Translations under genes and position numbers: made by a program
DNA from: Desulfobacteraceae bacterium
Lineage (GTDB): Bacteria > Desulfobacterota > DSM-4660 > Desulfatiglandales > Desulfatiglandaceae
Direction: 5' to 3'
Length of the DNA: 64,000 bases
NCBI GenBank assembly: GCA_030613055.1
Contig: JAUWMR010000001.1
Coordinates: 124,001-188,000, forward strand
Notes under the pieces: model-generated
What the model was told of the DNA's origin: nothing
What the model saw: only the letters and a program-made list of their open reading frames with translations
Database searches by the model: none
Shown here: piece after piece, positions 35,329-44,372 of the stretch
Position numbering within the stretch: position 1 is the stretch's first letter
Layout: each line of letters starts with the position of its first letter

Positions 35329-35374
35329 CGTGTCATTCGTGGTAAAAATTATACCCCGATTTATTGAGCAGATA
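35329..35374. repeat. Short interspersed repeat, second copy
   Basis: CGTGTCATTCGTGGTAAAAA followed by CCCCGATTTATTGAGC matches 9091-9137 in the same orientation and 45800-45846 inverted. It ends inside the 3' end of the HAD gene (35361-35996), whose stop is derived from it or overlaps it. Confidence 0.6.
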
Positions 35375-35996
35375 CCCCTAATATGTCTCTGATCTCTAAA
35401 AGATGTTCTATCTTCCAGGGGGTTTCCAATTCTTCGTTCCTGTAAGAAACAAAATGCACCCCCGCAGCTTTGGCCGTCTCATAATCGACCTGAGAATCAC
35501 CCACATATAATGACTGTGCCGGACGGATTTGAAAAAAGTCGAGTATCTTGAAAACAGCTTCGGGATGGGGTTTGGGTTTTTCAACATCTAATGACGACAC
35601 CACAATGTCAAAAAACTCAGCAAGCCCGAAAAAATCAAGAACATCCCCTATGGTGTTGCTCCTGTTGGTCGCAATGGCCAGGCCAAATCGAGATGCAAGC
35701 CCCCCCAACAGGACCTTAAGCCCTGGTTCAATAATCATATCATTTATAAATGGCCAATAATCCATCTCCATTCTGTACGACTGGGTCTCCTCTACGAAAG
35801 GTGTGCCTTCAAAGAGATAGCGCACGGACTCATCGGCAGTGTGCATATGGACGAAATCGACCTTATCTGCTGTCATGGGGGGAAGACGAAAGCGCTCGAG
35901 AAGGTGATTGTAGAAATTGATATTGGCCTGCCTGGAATCAAACATGACACCATCGCAGTCAAAAATGACGGCCGATATTTTTTTTAGCGTATTCAT
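35361..35996 (-). CDS. HAD-family phosphatase (phosphoglycolate-phosphatase-like)
   Basis: A 211-residue haloacid dehalogenase-type hydrolase. Motif I is FDCDGVMFDS (nucleophile Asp), motif II is ATNRS, motif III is the lysine of VEKPKPHP, and motif IV is VGDSQVDYETAKAAG. The cap is the helical C1 type, as in Gph and beta-phosphoglucomutase, but the substrate cannot be read from sequence. It is convergent with the pilus secretin and divergent from nadB. Confidence 0.87.
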   Translation of the reverse strand: MNTLKKISAVIFDCDGVMFDSRQANINFYNHLLERFRLPPMTADKVDFVHMHTADESVRYLFEGTPFVEETQSYRMEMDYWPFINDMIIEPGLKVLLGGLASRFGLAIATNRSNTIGDVLDFFGLAEFFDIVVSSLDVEKPKPHPEAVFKILDFFQIRPAQSLYVGDSQVDYETAKAAGVHFVSYRNEELETPWKIEHLLEIRDILGVSAQ

Positions 35997-36004
35997 AATG
36001 CTTC

Positions 36005-36109
36005 GTATTATCTCAATAAGTTGGGGCAGGACAAATTCCTGTTTATCCTTGCCTGCCCCGCGGAACGCGGGGTTATCCTGTCAAAAAAAGAGATGGCTGA
36101 ATAATAACC
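36005..36109. repeat. Small GACAGGATAAC-family element
   Basis: The ends GTATTATCTCAATAAG and CTGAATAATAACC are roughly inverted. Inside are AGGACAAATTCCTG, the GC hairpin CCCCGCGGAACGCGGGG and GTTATCCTGTCAAAAAAAGA, which match the end of the element at 24439-24821. It lies between the HAD gene and nadB. Confidence 0.65.
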
Positions 36110-36167
36110 AGTAAAGTATAATTCTAAGTGCTCAGTGTCAATATTTTGAATTCAAGATGGAGTAAAA

Positions 36168-37781
36168 ATGGAAATAAAAACGGATTTTTTAGTCATCGGC
36201 AGCGGCATTGCCGGACTTAGCTTTGCCTTGCAGGCAGCCAGATCCGGGACAGTGGCCATCGTGACAAAAAAAGAAAAGATGGAAGGATCCACAAATTATG
36301 CCCAGGGTGGGATTGCATCTGTCCTTGATCCGGAGGACAGTTTTAATCTCCATATCAATGATACGCTTAAGTCCGGGGACGGTCTATGCCATGAGGATAT
36401 TGTCAAGATGGTTGTCCGTGATGGACCACAAAGGATCAGGGAGCTTATCACCATGGGAGTGCGTTTCTCGCATCAGAGGAAAAACAAACAAAACCTTGAT
36501 CTGGGACGTGAAGGGGGCCATTCTAAGCGCCGTATCGTACATACCAAGGACCTCACCGGCAGGGAGGTTGAAAGCATCCTTCTTGAGCGAGCCGAAGAAA
36601 ATAAGAATATCCGGATCTATGAAAATCACATGGCCATTGATCTCATAACTAAATCCAAAATGATAAAACGCGGCATTTTAACCAGCGAATCCAGCCAGAC
36701 CTGTTGGGGGGCGTACGTACTTGATCATAATCAGAATCAGGTTTTGACCTTTTTGTCCAGGATTACCGTATTGGCTTCTGGTGGAGCCGGTAAGGTTTAC
36801 CGCTATACGACCAACCCTGATATTGCTACAGGTGACGGGATTGCAGTTGGTTATCGTGCCGGGGTAAAGGTCGCCAATATGGAATTTGTCCAGTTTCATC
36901 CCACATGTCTTTATCATCCCCTGGCAAAGAACTTCCTGATATCAGAGGCGGTTCGCGGAGAAGGGGGTATCCTGGTAGATAAGGAAGGAAAACGATTCAT
37001 GGAAAAGTATCATCCCTTAAAAGATCTTGCATTCAGGGATGTTGTGGCCCGTTCCATAGACATGGAACTCAAAAAGTCCGGTGATGATTGTGTCTATCTG
37101 GATATCAGCCACAGGTCAAAGGATTTTATCAAAGACCGTTTTCCCCATATCTACAAGACGTGCCTTAAGTTTCATATTGATATTACAAAAGAGCCCATAC
37201 CCGTAGTCCCCGCGGCCCATTATGTCTGCGGTGGACTCCTGACAGACGAAAATGGGCTTACAAATCTAAATAATCTATATGCCATTGGCGAGGTAGCCTG
37301 TACCGGCCTGCACGGCGCAAACCGCTTAGCCAGCAACTCCCTCCTTGAGGCCCTTGTTTTTGCGAGACGTGCCGCAACAAAGTCATCTCAGGATTTTGAG
37401 GAAAAAAAAGACCTTCCATTTCCCGGGGCACCACTATGGGATCCCGGCAGCGCAACAGACAGCGAGGAACTGGTGGTTGTCTCACATAACTGGGATGAGA
37501 TTAGAAGGTTTATGTGGAACTATGTGGGTATTGTAAGGACCAATAATCGTCTGGCACGGGCAAAAAGGAGAATAGACAATATCCAGAAAGAGATAAAAGA
37601 GCATTACTGGGATTTTATCGTCACAAGGGATCTTTTAGAACTCCGTAACATTGCCCAGGTAGCGGAACTTATTATCACCTCTGCCTCGCTCAGAAAAGAA
37701 AGCAGGGGGCTTAATTACAATCTGGATTATCCTTTGCGCGATGACAGGCACTGGAAGCGGGATACAGTGATATGGATTTAG
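36168..37781 (+). CDS. nadB: L-aspartate oxidase
   Basis: FAD enzyme that oxidises aspartate to iminoaspartate, the first step of bacterial NAD synthesis; in anaerobes fumarate replaces oxygen as acceptor. The 537-residue protein has the FAD motif VIGSGIAGLSFA (residues 9-20), TNYAQGGIASVL, GGHSKRRIVHTKDLTG, EFVQFHPTCLY, SEAVRGEGGIL, PAAHYVCGG and GANRLASNSLLEALVFA. The FHPT and active-site arginine pattern separates NadB from succinate dehydrogenase. nadA and nadC are not in the window. It ends 2 bases before the stop of the convergent small qrc-associated gene. Confidence 0.95.
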   Translation: MEIKTDFLVIGSGIAGLSFALQAARSGTVAIVTKKEKMEGSTNYAQGGIASVLDPEDSFNLHINDTLKSGDGLCHEDIVKMVVRDGPQRIRELITMGVRFSHQRKNKQNLDLGREGGHSKRRIVHTKDLTGREVESILLERAEENKNIRIYENHMAIDLITKSKMIKRGILTSESSQTCWGAYVLDHNQNQVLTFLSRITVLASGGAGKVYRYTTNPDIATGDGIAVGYRAGVKVANMEFVQFHPTCLYHPLAKNFLISEAVRGEGGILVDKEGKRFMEKYHPLKDLAFRDVVARSIDMELKKSGDDCVYLDISHRSKDFIKDRFPHIYKTCLKFHIDITKEPIPVVPAAHYVCGGLLTDENGLTNLNNLYAIGEVACTGLHGANRLASNSLLEALVFARRAATKSSQDFEEKKDLPFPGAPLWDPGSATDSEELVVVSHNWDEIRRFMWNYVGIVRTNNRLARAKRRIDNIQKEIKEHYWDFIVTRDLLELRNIAQVAELIITSASLRKESRGLNYNLDYPLRDDRHWKRDTVIWI

Positions 37782-37783
37782 GG

Positions 37784-37981
37784 TTAATACCCGGCGTATC
37801 TTGACCGGTATAAAATCTCCTCAGGCACATCATGAGATTCTTCCATCTCGGGAAGATCCAGCCAGGTCTTGACAAGGGCATAAGTCAGCCCGGACGAGAT
37901 AATTGTCAACGCAACATACAAAAGACCTAAAAAAAGCAGATGATCCGGGTTCCACTCCCATTCAAAACAAAAAGGAAACAT
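37784..37981 (-). CDS. Small membrane protein at the end of the qrc operon
   Basis: A 65-residue protein with one hydrophobic helix (about residues 13-40) after a short Trp/Phe-rich start, and an acidic C-terminus. It follows qrcD on the same strand after 20 bases, so it is almost certainly co-transcribed with the Qrc genes. I do not recognise the family. It might be a small subunit or assembly aid of Qrc; D. vulgaris Qrc is described with four subunits only. Confidence 0.7.
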   Translation of the reverse strand: MFPFCFEWEWNPDHLLFLGLLYVALTIISSGLTYALVKTWLDLPEMEESHDVPEEILYRSRYAGY

Positions 37982-38001
37982 ATCCTTTCTCCTTAGCTTA
38001 G

Positions 38002-39240
38002 CTATTCACTCAATGGATTCAGTTCTCTCTCCCTTGGAAATACCGGCAGATACCTGTATGAGAGAGAAAACAGAAGAAAACCATACCCAATGACGGCAAA
38101 AGCAATGCCCCACTCCTGCCATGTGGGCAGGTAGCTCACAAACTTGTCAAAGGGCATCACCGGAACGGCCAGGGAAACAACTGTAAACACAAAACGGTTT
38201 ATAACAATACCCGTGCAGTTCAAAAGGCAGCCGGTGATAAGCCAGCCCTCATGCTGTCTGGCCTTTGGAACAAGGAGTATAATGGCAGGGATGATTCCGA
38301 ATATTCCGATCTCGGCCACCACAAGCCATACACCATAAGGTCCTTCCCTGTAAAAATCCATAAAAGCCAGCCCTGCCCTCGGAACCACACCATATATCCA
38401 GTTCACGGTATCGGTTATTTTTAAGACCATATACAGTGCCAAAAGCCACCCGGAGATCTTGGCCAAGGTCTGGAATGCCTTTTCAGGGACCAGTTTCTTC
38501 CTGGTGATCTTCTCCGCTAATTTTGTGCAGAGAATGGTAAAAGCCGGCCCTGCTGCAATGGCGGACAGGATAAAGAGGAAAAAGGTCCACGGCCAGATAT
38601 AAAAACCCTCTCTGAATGCAAATGGTCTCGCGTACATGACACCATACATCCCGCCTAAGGAGCCCTGATGGAAAAAGGAAAGAAATGTTCCTGTAGCAGC
38701 AAACACGGCCATTATGCCATGGAGATTATGCCCAAAAAGGCGAAGCTCTTTTACCTTGTCTAACTGTCTGTTTTCAAGAATAAGGGGCAGGTATTCGATG
38801 GCCAACACGCCAAGATAACAGGTGATGCAAAATGACACCTCTGCCAGCATGGAGTGAACATTGACATGCCAGAAGATAAACCACCCCCGGATGGGCTGGC
38901 CAATGTCAATTCCCAACATGGCGATAGCTCCTGAATAACAGATAAACCCGATTATCACGGCCGCGTTAAGGATGTCTTTCAATTCTTTTTTTCCGATGAT
39001 ATAGGTCAAAAAACCGGTAAAAAATGCACCGGCACCTAAGGCAATAACTGCCAGATCAAATACGATCCACACTGCAAAAGCGAAATAATCGTTCATATTG
39101 GTCTGGTTCAATCCTTTATAGAGACAGAGAAAGGCCGATAAACCTCCCCATGCCAAAAGGCATAGCCATGGCAGGGTCCAAAGGAGAAATACCTTTGGAG
39201 AACACCTCTTGACTCCTTCCGGAAACAATGCTGAATCCAT
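38002..39240 (-). CDS. qrcD: Menaquinone reductase integral membrane subunit QrcD
   Basis: NrfD/PsrC-family membrane subunit of the Qrc complex that binds menaquinone and takes electrons from the periplasmic subunits. The 412-residue protein has about ten transmembrane helices. It follows qrcC closely, as in Desulfovibrio. Within this family DmsC-, HybB- and ActC/ActF-type proteins are similar; the qrcABC context decides the call. Confidence 0.92.
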   Translation of the reverse strand: MDSALFPEGVKRCSPKVFLLWTLPWLCLLAWGGLSAFLCLYKGLNQTNMNDYFAFAVWIVFDLAVIALGAGAFFTGFLTYIIGKKELKDILNAAVIIGFICYSGAIAMLGIDIGQPIRGWFIFWHVNVHSMLAEVSFCITCYLGVLAIEYLPLILENRQLDKVKELRLFGHNLHGIMAVFAATGTFLSFFHQGSLGGMYGVMYARPFAFREGFYIWPWTFFLFILSAIAAGPAFTILCTKLAEKITRKKLVPEKAFQTLAKISGWLLALYMVLKITDTVNWIYGVVPRAGLAFMDFYREGPYGVWLVVAEIGIFGIIPAIILLVPKARQHEGWLITGCLLNCTGIVINRFVFTVVSLAVPVMPFDKFVSYLPTWQEWGIAFAVIGYGFLLFSLSYRYLPVFPRERELNPLSE

Positions 39241-39314
39241 CTATTATCCTCCTGATAAAATCGCACGGCGATTAAATAATTATATCAGCGCATCTTTCTC
39301 TTATCTAACGCCCA

Positions 39315-40103
39315 CTAACCAAGTTTAACCTTTGCGATTGGTTTAAATTCACCGGGCAGATAGTTATCGGCCATCCTGCGCACCCAATCCTTAGTGGACA
39401 GGTAGTAGACTTTGGGTTCTGTTCCAAGTTTTTCAAGAAGCCTGAAGGCGTAACGGCTCTTGACCAGCTCGGAGACCTTGTGCTCGGGATTTTTAAGGTC
39501 ACCGAAAGTAATGGCCTGGGCAGGGCATGCCTCGGTACATGCAGTTATGTATTCGCCCTCTTCGAGTTCCCTCCGTTCTTCCGCATAGGCATTGTTCTTT
39601 GCCCTCATAAGGCGATGATGACAGAACGTGCATTTTTCCACCACGCCTCTCATACGGGGGGACACCTCGGGAGACAGGTACCGTTCCAGACCTTTGCCTT
39701 TTGGAAAGTAGGCATCCCACCAGTTGAAGGTCCTTGCATGGTAGGGGCAGGCCGCTATACAGTACCGGCAGCCAATGCAACGGGTATATATCTGGCTGAC
39801 GATTCCTGTATGATAATCCATTTTTGTAGCGGTTGCAGGGCAAACGGAAACGCATGGAGTGTGATGATCACATTGCATGCAGGGCCTGGGAAAATAGCAG
39901 ACTTCTGTGTGGGGAAATTCCTTTCCGTTGGTCACCTTATACAGACGCATCCAGGTGATGCTTCGCTGCTTATCCGATTCATCGGGCCTGACGGCCAGAT
40001 TGTTTTCGGCCGCGCAGGCTACCATGCAGGTACCACACCCGGTGCACTTATCCAGATCAATGACCATCCCATAACTGTTGCCGTGACCATGACCTTTTTC
40101 CAT
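39315..40103 (-). CDS. qrcC: Menaquinone reductase iron-sulfur subunit QrcC
   Basis: Periplasmic ferredoxin-like subunit (262 aa) that wires QrcB/QrcA to QrcD. It carries cysteine groups for up to four [4Fe-4S]-type clusters: CTGCGTCMVAC, CMQCDHHTPCVSVCP, CIGCRYCIAACPY and CTFCHHR plus CTEACP. No own signal peptide is seen; it probably rides with the Tat-exported QrcB. It starts 14 bases after the qrcB stop. Confidence 0.93.
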   Translation of the reverse strand: MEKGHGHGNSYGMVIDLDKCTGCGTCMVACAAENNLAVRPDESDKQRSITWMRLYKVTNGKEFPHTEVCYFPRPCMQCDHHTPCVSVCPATATKMDYHTGIVSQIYTRCIGCRYCIAACPYHARTFNWWDAYFPKGKGLERYLSPEVSPRMRGVVEKCTFCHHRLMRAKNNAYAEERRELEEGEYITACTEACPAQAITFGDLKNPEHKVSELVKSRYAFRLLEKLGTEPKVYYLSTKDWVRRMADNYLPGEFKPIAKVKLG

Positions 40104-40117
40104 GATCTACCTCGTTT

Positions 40118-42586
40118 CTAAACCTTTATTATTTTAACTGGTGTGTTCCACCATACCGGATAACCGCTTAGAGGGTCCTTTCCGGCATGAATGATATCAT
40201 TTGGATTAACGCCTTTTCCCTTTGAAAACTCGTCATAGGCACTGTGCCCGAATCCTAAGGGCATAAATAAAACACCGGGCATTGCACCCTCAAAAAGGTT
40301 CGCGCGTACCCTGACCTCTCCTTCAGGGGACTTGATTATTATCCGGTCACCCTGCCCGACATTGTATTTAGCCGCAGTTTCAGGATTGATCTCTACAAAA
40401 GATTCATCTCCTCTCAATTGAGTATCAAACAGGGCCTTATTCAGGAAAGGCGGGTTTGGCACCCAGGTGCTGGTCAAGTTGATGATCTCAAAGGGTAGCA
40501 TCATGAGCGGAAATGTCGAACGATCCGCATCAGAGGCTGTTTCTTCATAGTGGGGCATAAAGACATCATCTCCTTTTCCGGCAAGTCCCATGTCTCTTAA
40601 TGCCCAGTCTATACCGGCTTGCTCCGCATATGCATTAACCGCAAGCTCTATTTTTGAGCTAAAAAATTCAAATTTTCCGGAAGGGGTCTCAAATAAATTG
40701 TCCCAGTTCTTGTAAGTATGCTCTAACCGGTACCACAGGCCTCCTGACACAATTTTCTTCCACATCTCCTCAAAAGAGGCATAGTCCGGTCCTGGCCCTG
40801 TACCCTCTTTCAGGCGTTTCCACACCGGATTAGTACCATCATAATCCACAAGGCCTGCGCCGGAAGAGTAAAGACCCTTTGCCCTTTCTTTAAGTACCTC
40901 CTCAAAGCGCTTCCAGGGAAAGGCGGATTCAACGGAATTACCTATCTGCTTTGCCAGTTTTAAAATGACATCTGCGGCGTTCCTTGTATTATAAACGGGT
41001 TCCAACACCGGCAGGGAAAGCCCGAATAAGGGATACTGGAGCCCGGCCGGCCAAACAATATCATCTGTCTTTTCAAGATAAGTATGGTCCGGGAGAATAA
41101 GATCTGCCATATAGGCTGTTTCATCCCGAAATGGAGAAAAGCTCACAATAAAAGGGATCTTTTTCAACGCCTTCCTGAAAGCGCCGCCATCTGGCAGTGT
41201 GTGAACAGGGTTTGCCGCAAACACAAGGAGTGTGTCCACAGGCGATTCTGGAGATCTGTTTATTGCCGCCGCCAGATTATTGATCAAGCTGTTACTGAAC
41301 GGATATTTCGTGCTGCCTGCAGCGTCAAACCGTGGCTTTTCCAGGCCCTGGCTGGCAATATCATCGAAATCTATCTCAGGGAGAGAACTCAAGGGAATCG
41401 GCTCGTGAACAAGAATGCCACCAGGTTTATTAATTCTTCCCGTAATGGCATTAAGGCTGTTTACTGCCATAAATTCATATAAACTGCCACTAAGCGAACC
41501 TTTGCCCTTTCCGCAAATGGCCACAGGGGCCTTTGCCCCGGCAAAATCTCTGGCTAATGAAACGATGTCATCAGAGGCCACTCCGGTGATTTCTGCAACC
41601 TTAGCAGGGGAATATTTTTTCAGGACCATGGTTTTAAATCCCGCACGATCCTTCCCACCCGCCGAACTGAAGTCATCAAAGCCAAAAGAACACTCATTTA
41701 CAAATTCGCTGTCATACAAGCCGTCCTTTATAATCACGTGACAGAGCCCTAAGGCCAGGGCAGCTTCTGTTCCGGGCTTTGCCGCAATCCACCGGTCTGC
41801 TTTTGATGCAGTGCTGGATGCCCGTGACTCAACCTGTACGATCTTTACCCTTTTCTTGGCCGGATTTTCATGCCACAATCCCCATGCATTAATCACCCGC
41901 CCGGGCGCGCCCCATCCCTCAAGGAGGCCACTGCCGAAGCTTAAAACATAATCGGCGTTTTCAAGATCATATGCCATGGGGCCTAAGGTCCCCTGCATTA
42001 GAAAGTTTGCCATCTCATAAGTGTCCTCTGCGCAGGGAATTCTGACATAATTCGGGCTTCCCACGGCCTTGACCAATCGTTCGATCATAAGGGACAGAGT
42101 TGATCTTGCTGGGTTTCCGTCAACAGCTGCAAGGGCCTCGGGCATAGCTTTCTCGCGCAAGCCGGAGATGCGACCGGCTAACATGGTAAGGGCCTCATCC
42201 CAGCTAATGTCAATAAATACACCGGAACCCCTTGGCCCCACGCGCTTCATGGGGCGAGTAAACCTGATGCTTTCATTGTACTGCAACTGAAGCCCGCCCA
42301 TCCCTACGGGGCAAATGCCCCCCGGATTGACAGGGTAATCCGTGCGGCCCTCAATTTTTACTGCCCGATCATCAACCTTTCGGACTTCAATGCCGCAACC
42401 GCCCGGGCAGAGCGTGCATATGGATTTTTCATGGATGAATTCGCCAACCGGTGGAACCGGCACCCACGGCCAGTTTTGTGTCCATATGGCTATATCATCC
42501 GTGAGTTTCCAGGGGAGCGGAGTCAACTGGATACCCGCTGCTCCGCCAACAAGAAACTTTATAAAATTTCTTCTGTTAAGTTCCAT
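40118..42586 (-). CDS. qrcB: Menaquinone reductase molybdopterin-family subunit QrcB
   Basis: A large periplasmic subunit of the Mo/W-bis-PGD oxidoreductase superfamily, 822 aa. It begins with a twin-arginine signal (RRNFIKF, residues 5-11). A cysteine motif CTLCPGGC plus a fourth cysteine in GGICPVG could bind one [4Fe-4S] cluster. The typical pterin-binding folds follow, with a C-terminal beta-barrel (QGDRIIIKSPEGEV). In D. vulgaris Qrc no molybdenum was found in this subunit, which serves as an electron-transfer scaffold. qrcA is upstream, across a 272-base gap that holds a repeat element. Confidence 0.93.
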   Translation of the reverse strand: MELNRRNFIKFLVGGAAGIQLTPLPWKLTDDIAIWTQNWPWVPVPPVGEFIHEKSICTLCPGGCGIEVRKVDDRAVKIEGRTDYPVNPGGICPVGMGGLQLQYNESIRFTRPMKRVGPRGSGVFIDISWDEALTMLAGRISGLREKAMPEALAAVDGNPARSTLSLMIERLVKAVGSPNYVRIPCAEDTYEMANFLMQGTLGPMAYDLENADYVLSFGSGLLEGWGAPGRVINAWGLWHENPAKKRVKIVQVESRASSTASKADRWIAAKPGTEAALALGLCHVIIKDGLYDSEFVNECSFGFDDFSSAGGKDRAGFKTMVLKKYSPAKVAEITGVASDDIVSLARDFAGAKAPVAICGKGKGSLSGSLYEFMAVNSLNAITGRINKPGGILVHEPIPLSSLPEIDFDDIASQGLEKPRFDAAGSTKYPFSNSLINNLAAAINRSPESPVDTLLVFAANPVHTLPDGGAFRKALKKIPFIVSFSPFRDETAYMADLILPDHTYLEKTDDIVWPAGLQYPLFGLSLPVLEPVYNTRNAADVILKLAKQIGNSVESAFPWKRFEEVLKERAKGLYSSGAGLVDYDGTNPVWKRLKEGTGPGPDYASFEEMWKKIVSGGLWYRLEHTYKNWDNLFETPSGKFEFFSSKIELAVNAYAEQAGIDWALRDMGLAGKGDDVFMPHYEETASDADRSTFPLMMLPFEIINLTSTWVPNPPFLNKALFDTQLRGDESFVEINPETAAKYNVGQGDRIIIKSPEGEVRVRANLFEGAMPGVLFMPLGFGHSAYDEFSKGKGVNPNDIIHAGKDPLSGYPVWWNTPVKIIKV

Positions 42587-42639
42587 TGTTCCTCCATCGC
42601 AGTTCCTGGTCTATCTGAAATTGTAATAGTCCGTTTTAC

Positions 42640-42830
42640 GTAACTACTCAGGTTCTTTAGGCTGACGGTCCCGCGGAACGCGGGATTAGTAAAGGCCTGA
42701 ACGCGGTACACATGGGGCTCCTATTATTGTATTACTGTAACTGCTTTGTCCCTGAAAAGAACTATTTCGATTTTCTTTCCCCTTCAGTCTTCAGTCTAAA
42801 CACCTTCAGCCTGACTACGTGAGTAGTCAC
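42640..42830. repeat. Repeat element between qrcA and qrcB
   Basis: A 191-bp element with ends GTAACTACTCAGG and CGTGAGTAGTCAC, which are inverted repeats. The last 43 bases (42788-42830) are an exact reverse complement of 48109-48151, part of a shorter related element at 48109-48231. It interrupts the qrc operon between the first two genes. Confidence 0.8.
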
Positions 42831-42858
42831 CCTTTTACTATAAAATTGCTGAACAATT

Positions 42859-43590
42859 TTATTTATGGCAGACAAAACAGGCGTTATTTTCTTCGTGCCC
42901 TTTCTTTGTATGGCATTCCGCACAGTCATCCATCTTCATTCGATCCCAGGTATTTGTCTTGTAACCCGCGATATTCTTTCCCCAGATATTTATACTGTAA
43001 CCGGTCAAAAGATTTGCCCTGTAAATGGGTAATTTTTCCGTTTTACTATGATCTCCATGGCACGTCTGGCACTCAATTTTACCCATTTTGACATGTGCGA
43101 TATGGGAGAAATAGACGCAGTCCGGTTGCCTGTAGTAAATGAGCCAGGGTATCTCCTTTTGTCCGGCAACATATTTCTCCATGAATTCTTTTTCTTGTTG
43201 TGTTTCTCCTAATGGTGATTCGGGGTCATCATGGCATTCCGTGCACTTCGCCAGCTTAGGGATTCCCGAAAAAGTCCCGTCATCGCGAAACTCATGACAG
43301 TAAAGGCATTTTTCCGTTTCCGTGTCTCCCTCAATACCGCCGACATCCGGGTCAAGATGAAGAGCGTGATTAAAACTTATGGGCTGAGGCTGTCTGGAAT
43401 ATAACGCCACAGGGTATACGACCCATCCAAAAGTGAAGGCCCCGAAAAAACCTGCAAGTAAAAAGATCCATCCGATTAATGAAAAAGGAGGTACAAACGC
43501 AGAGCCGTTCTCGGTCGGCAGGAGTCCCTTGAGAAATGAGATCCATCCACCCTTCGACGACTTTTTCGGGGAAGTTGCTGGATTTTCCAT
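42859..43590 (-). CDS. qrcA: Menaquinone reductase multihaem cytochrome c subunit QrcA
   Basis: Membrane-anchored periplasmic cytochrome that accepts electrons from tetrahaem cytochrome c3. From the ATG at 43590 it is 243 aa with a single N-terminal transmembrane anchor (about residues 33-57). It has five canonical CXXCH motifs (CLYCH, CTECH, CQTCH, CAECH, CFVCH). A cysteine followed by the FSHIAH pattern (CVYFSH) could mark a sixth, non-canonical haem; the Desulfovibrio protein is described as hexahaem. The frame is open to 43704, but AGAGG lies 9-10 bases before 43590 and the extension has no signal-like feature. First gene of qrcABCD. Confidence 0.92.
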   Translation of the reverse strand: MENPATSPKKSSKGGWISFLKGLLPTENGSAFVPPFSLIGWIFLLAGFFGAFTFGWVVYPVALYSRQPQPISFNHALHLDPDVGGIEGDTETEKCLYCHEFRDDGTFSGIPKLAKCTECHDDPESPLGETQQEKEFMEKYVAGQKEIPWLIYYRQPDCVYFSHIAHVKMGKIECQTCHGDHSKTEKLPIYRANLLTGYSINIWGKNIAGYKTNTWDRMKMDDCAECHTKKGHEENNACFVCHK

Positions 43591-43785
43591 ATGGTCAGGC
43601 CTCTTATGAATTGGTTGGCGGATTGTCTGAATAAGGAAAAGTAAATGTTGGGTATTTACTGAAAAACACCCCTTTTTGTCAAGGGAAAACCCGGTATTTC
43701 TCATCCCGCATCATATAATTCTCACCGCGTCAGGCACTATTTCAGCGCAGAACTAGTAAAGCATCCACGCGCAGAGGACGTGTCC

Positions 43786-43971
43786 TTAAAATCTTCTCAA
43801 TCTCTTGCGGCGCCTTTTGGCTGCCTTGGCCTGTTTTTTCTTCCGCTGCACGCTCGGCTTGTCATAAAACCGTCTTTCCTTGATCTCGGAAAAAAAACCT
43901 TCTTTGGTTAGCTTTCTCTTAAGGTCCTTAATGGCCTTTTCTATCTGATTATTCTGGACGATAACTTTCAT
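43786..43971 (-). CDS. rpsU: 30S ribosomal protein S21
   Basis: A 61-residue basic protein of the small ribosomal subunit needed for initiation. It reads MKVIVQNNQIEKAIKDLKRK and ends in the typical run of Lys/Arg (KRRRKRLRRF). The frame is open to 44052, but the conserved start is the ATG at 43971, with a GGAG site about 10 bases upstream. A terminator hairpin at 44003-44040 separates it from the small ORF upstream. Confidence 0.96.
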   Translation of the reverse strand: MKVIVQNNQIEKAIKDLKRKLTKEGFFSEIKERRFYDKPSVQRKKKQAKAAKRRRKRLRRF

Positions 43972-44002
43972 AATATTATTTCTCCTTAATAATACATCTA
44001 AT

Positions 44003-44040
44003 AAAAAAAAGCACCTCAAGTAAAATGATGAGATGCTTTT
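44003..44040 (-). terminator. Hairpin terminator upstream of rpsU
   Basis: On the minus strand AAAAGCATCTCATCA, a short loop and TTGAGGTGCTTTTTTTT form a hairpin with a terminal U run. It lies 46 bases past the stop of the 46-codon ORF and 32 bases before rpsU, so it ends the former or attenuates rpsU. Confidence 0.7.
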
Positions 44041-44085
44041 CCTGACATTCAAAACAGAAATGCGTCTTAAACGCTCGCATATTTG

Positions 44086-44226
44086 TTACATGCTGGGCAT
44101 TTGTTCTAACCTCTTCAACTTTTTGAAGGTCTGGAAGCACTCATAAGCTTTGGTGGGGTCGTACCGGCTCGACAGATCCGCGAATCCCTTTTCATGAGAA
44201 CAAACACGGATAATTGCCGGAAACAT
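44086..44226 (-). CDS. Small ORF of 46 codons, unknown function
   Basis: An ORF starting MFPAIIRVCSHEKGFADL with a strong GGGGGTG ribosome site about 5 bases upstream of the ATG at 44226. It ends MPSM and is followed by a terminator. The product is basic and contains two cysteines (residues 9 and 30). Its own ribosome site and terminator argue for a real small gene rather than noise. No family recognised. It lies between the rRNA methyltransferase and rpsU genes, both translation-related. Confidence 0.55.
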   Translation of the reverse strand: MFPAIIRVCSHEKGFADLSSRYDPTKAYECFQTFKKLKRLEQMPSM

Positions 44227-44372
44227 AAGATCACCCCCTTCACTGTTTAGTGCAAAAAAAAATCTTAGAACCCGATACCTAACTTTGTTCAGGTTCCAAC
44301 GCGAGGTCTTTGAAATTCATACAAATAAAATATATTATTCTTCAGTGCTTTGTCAATCATTTTTCCTATTTT

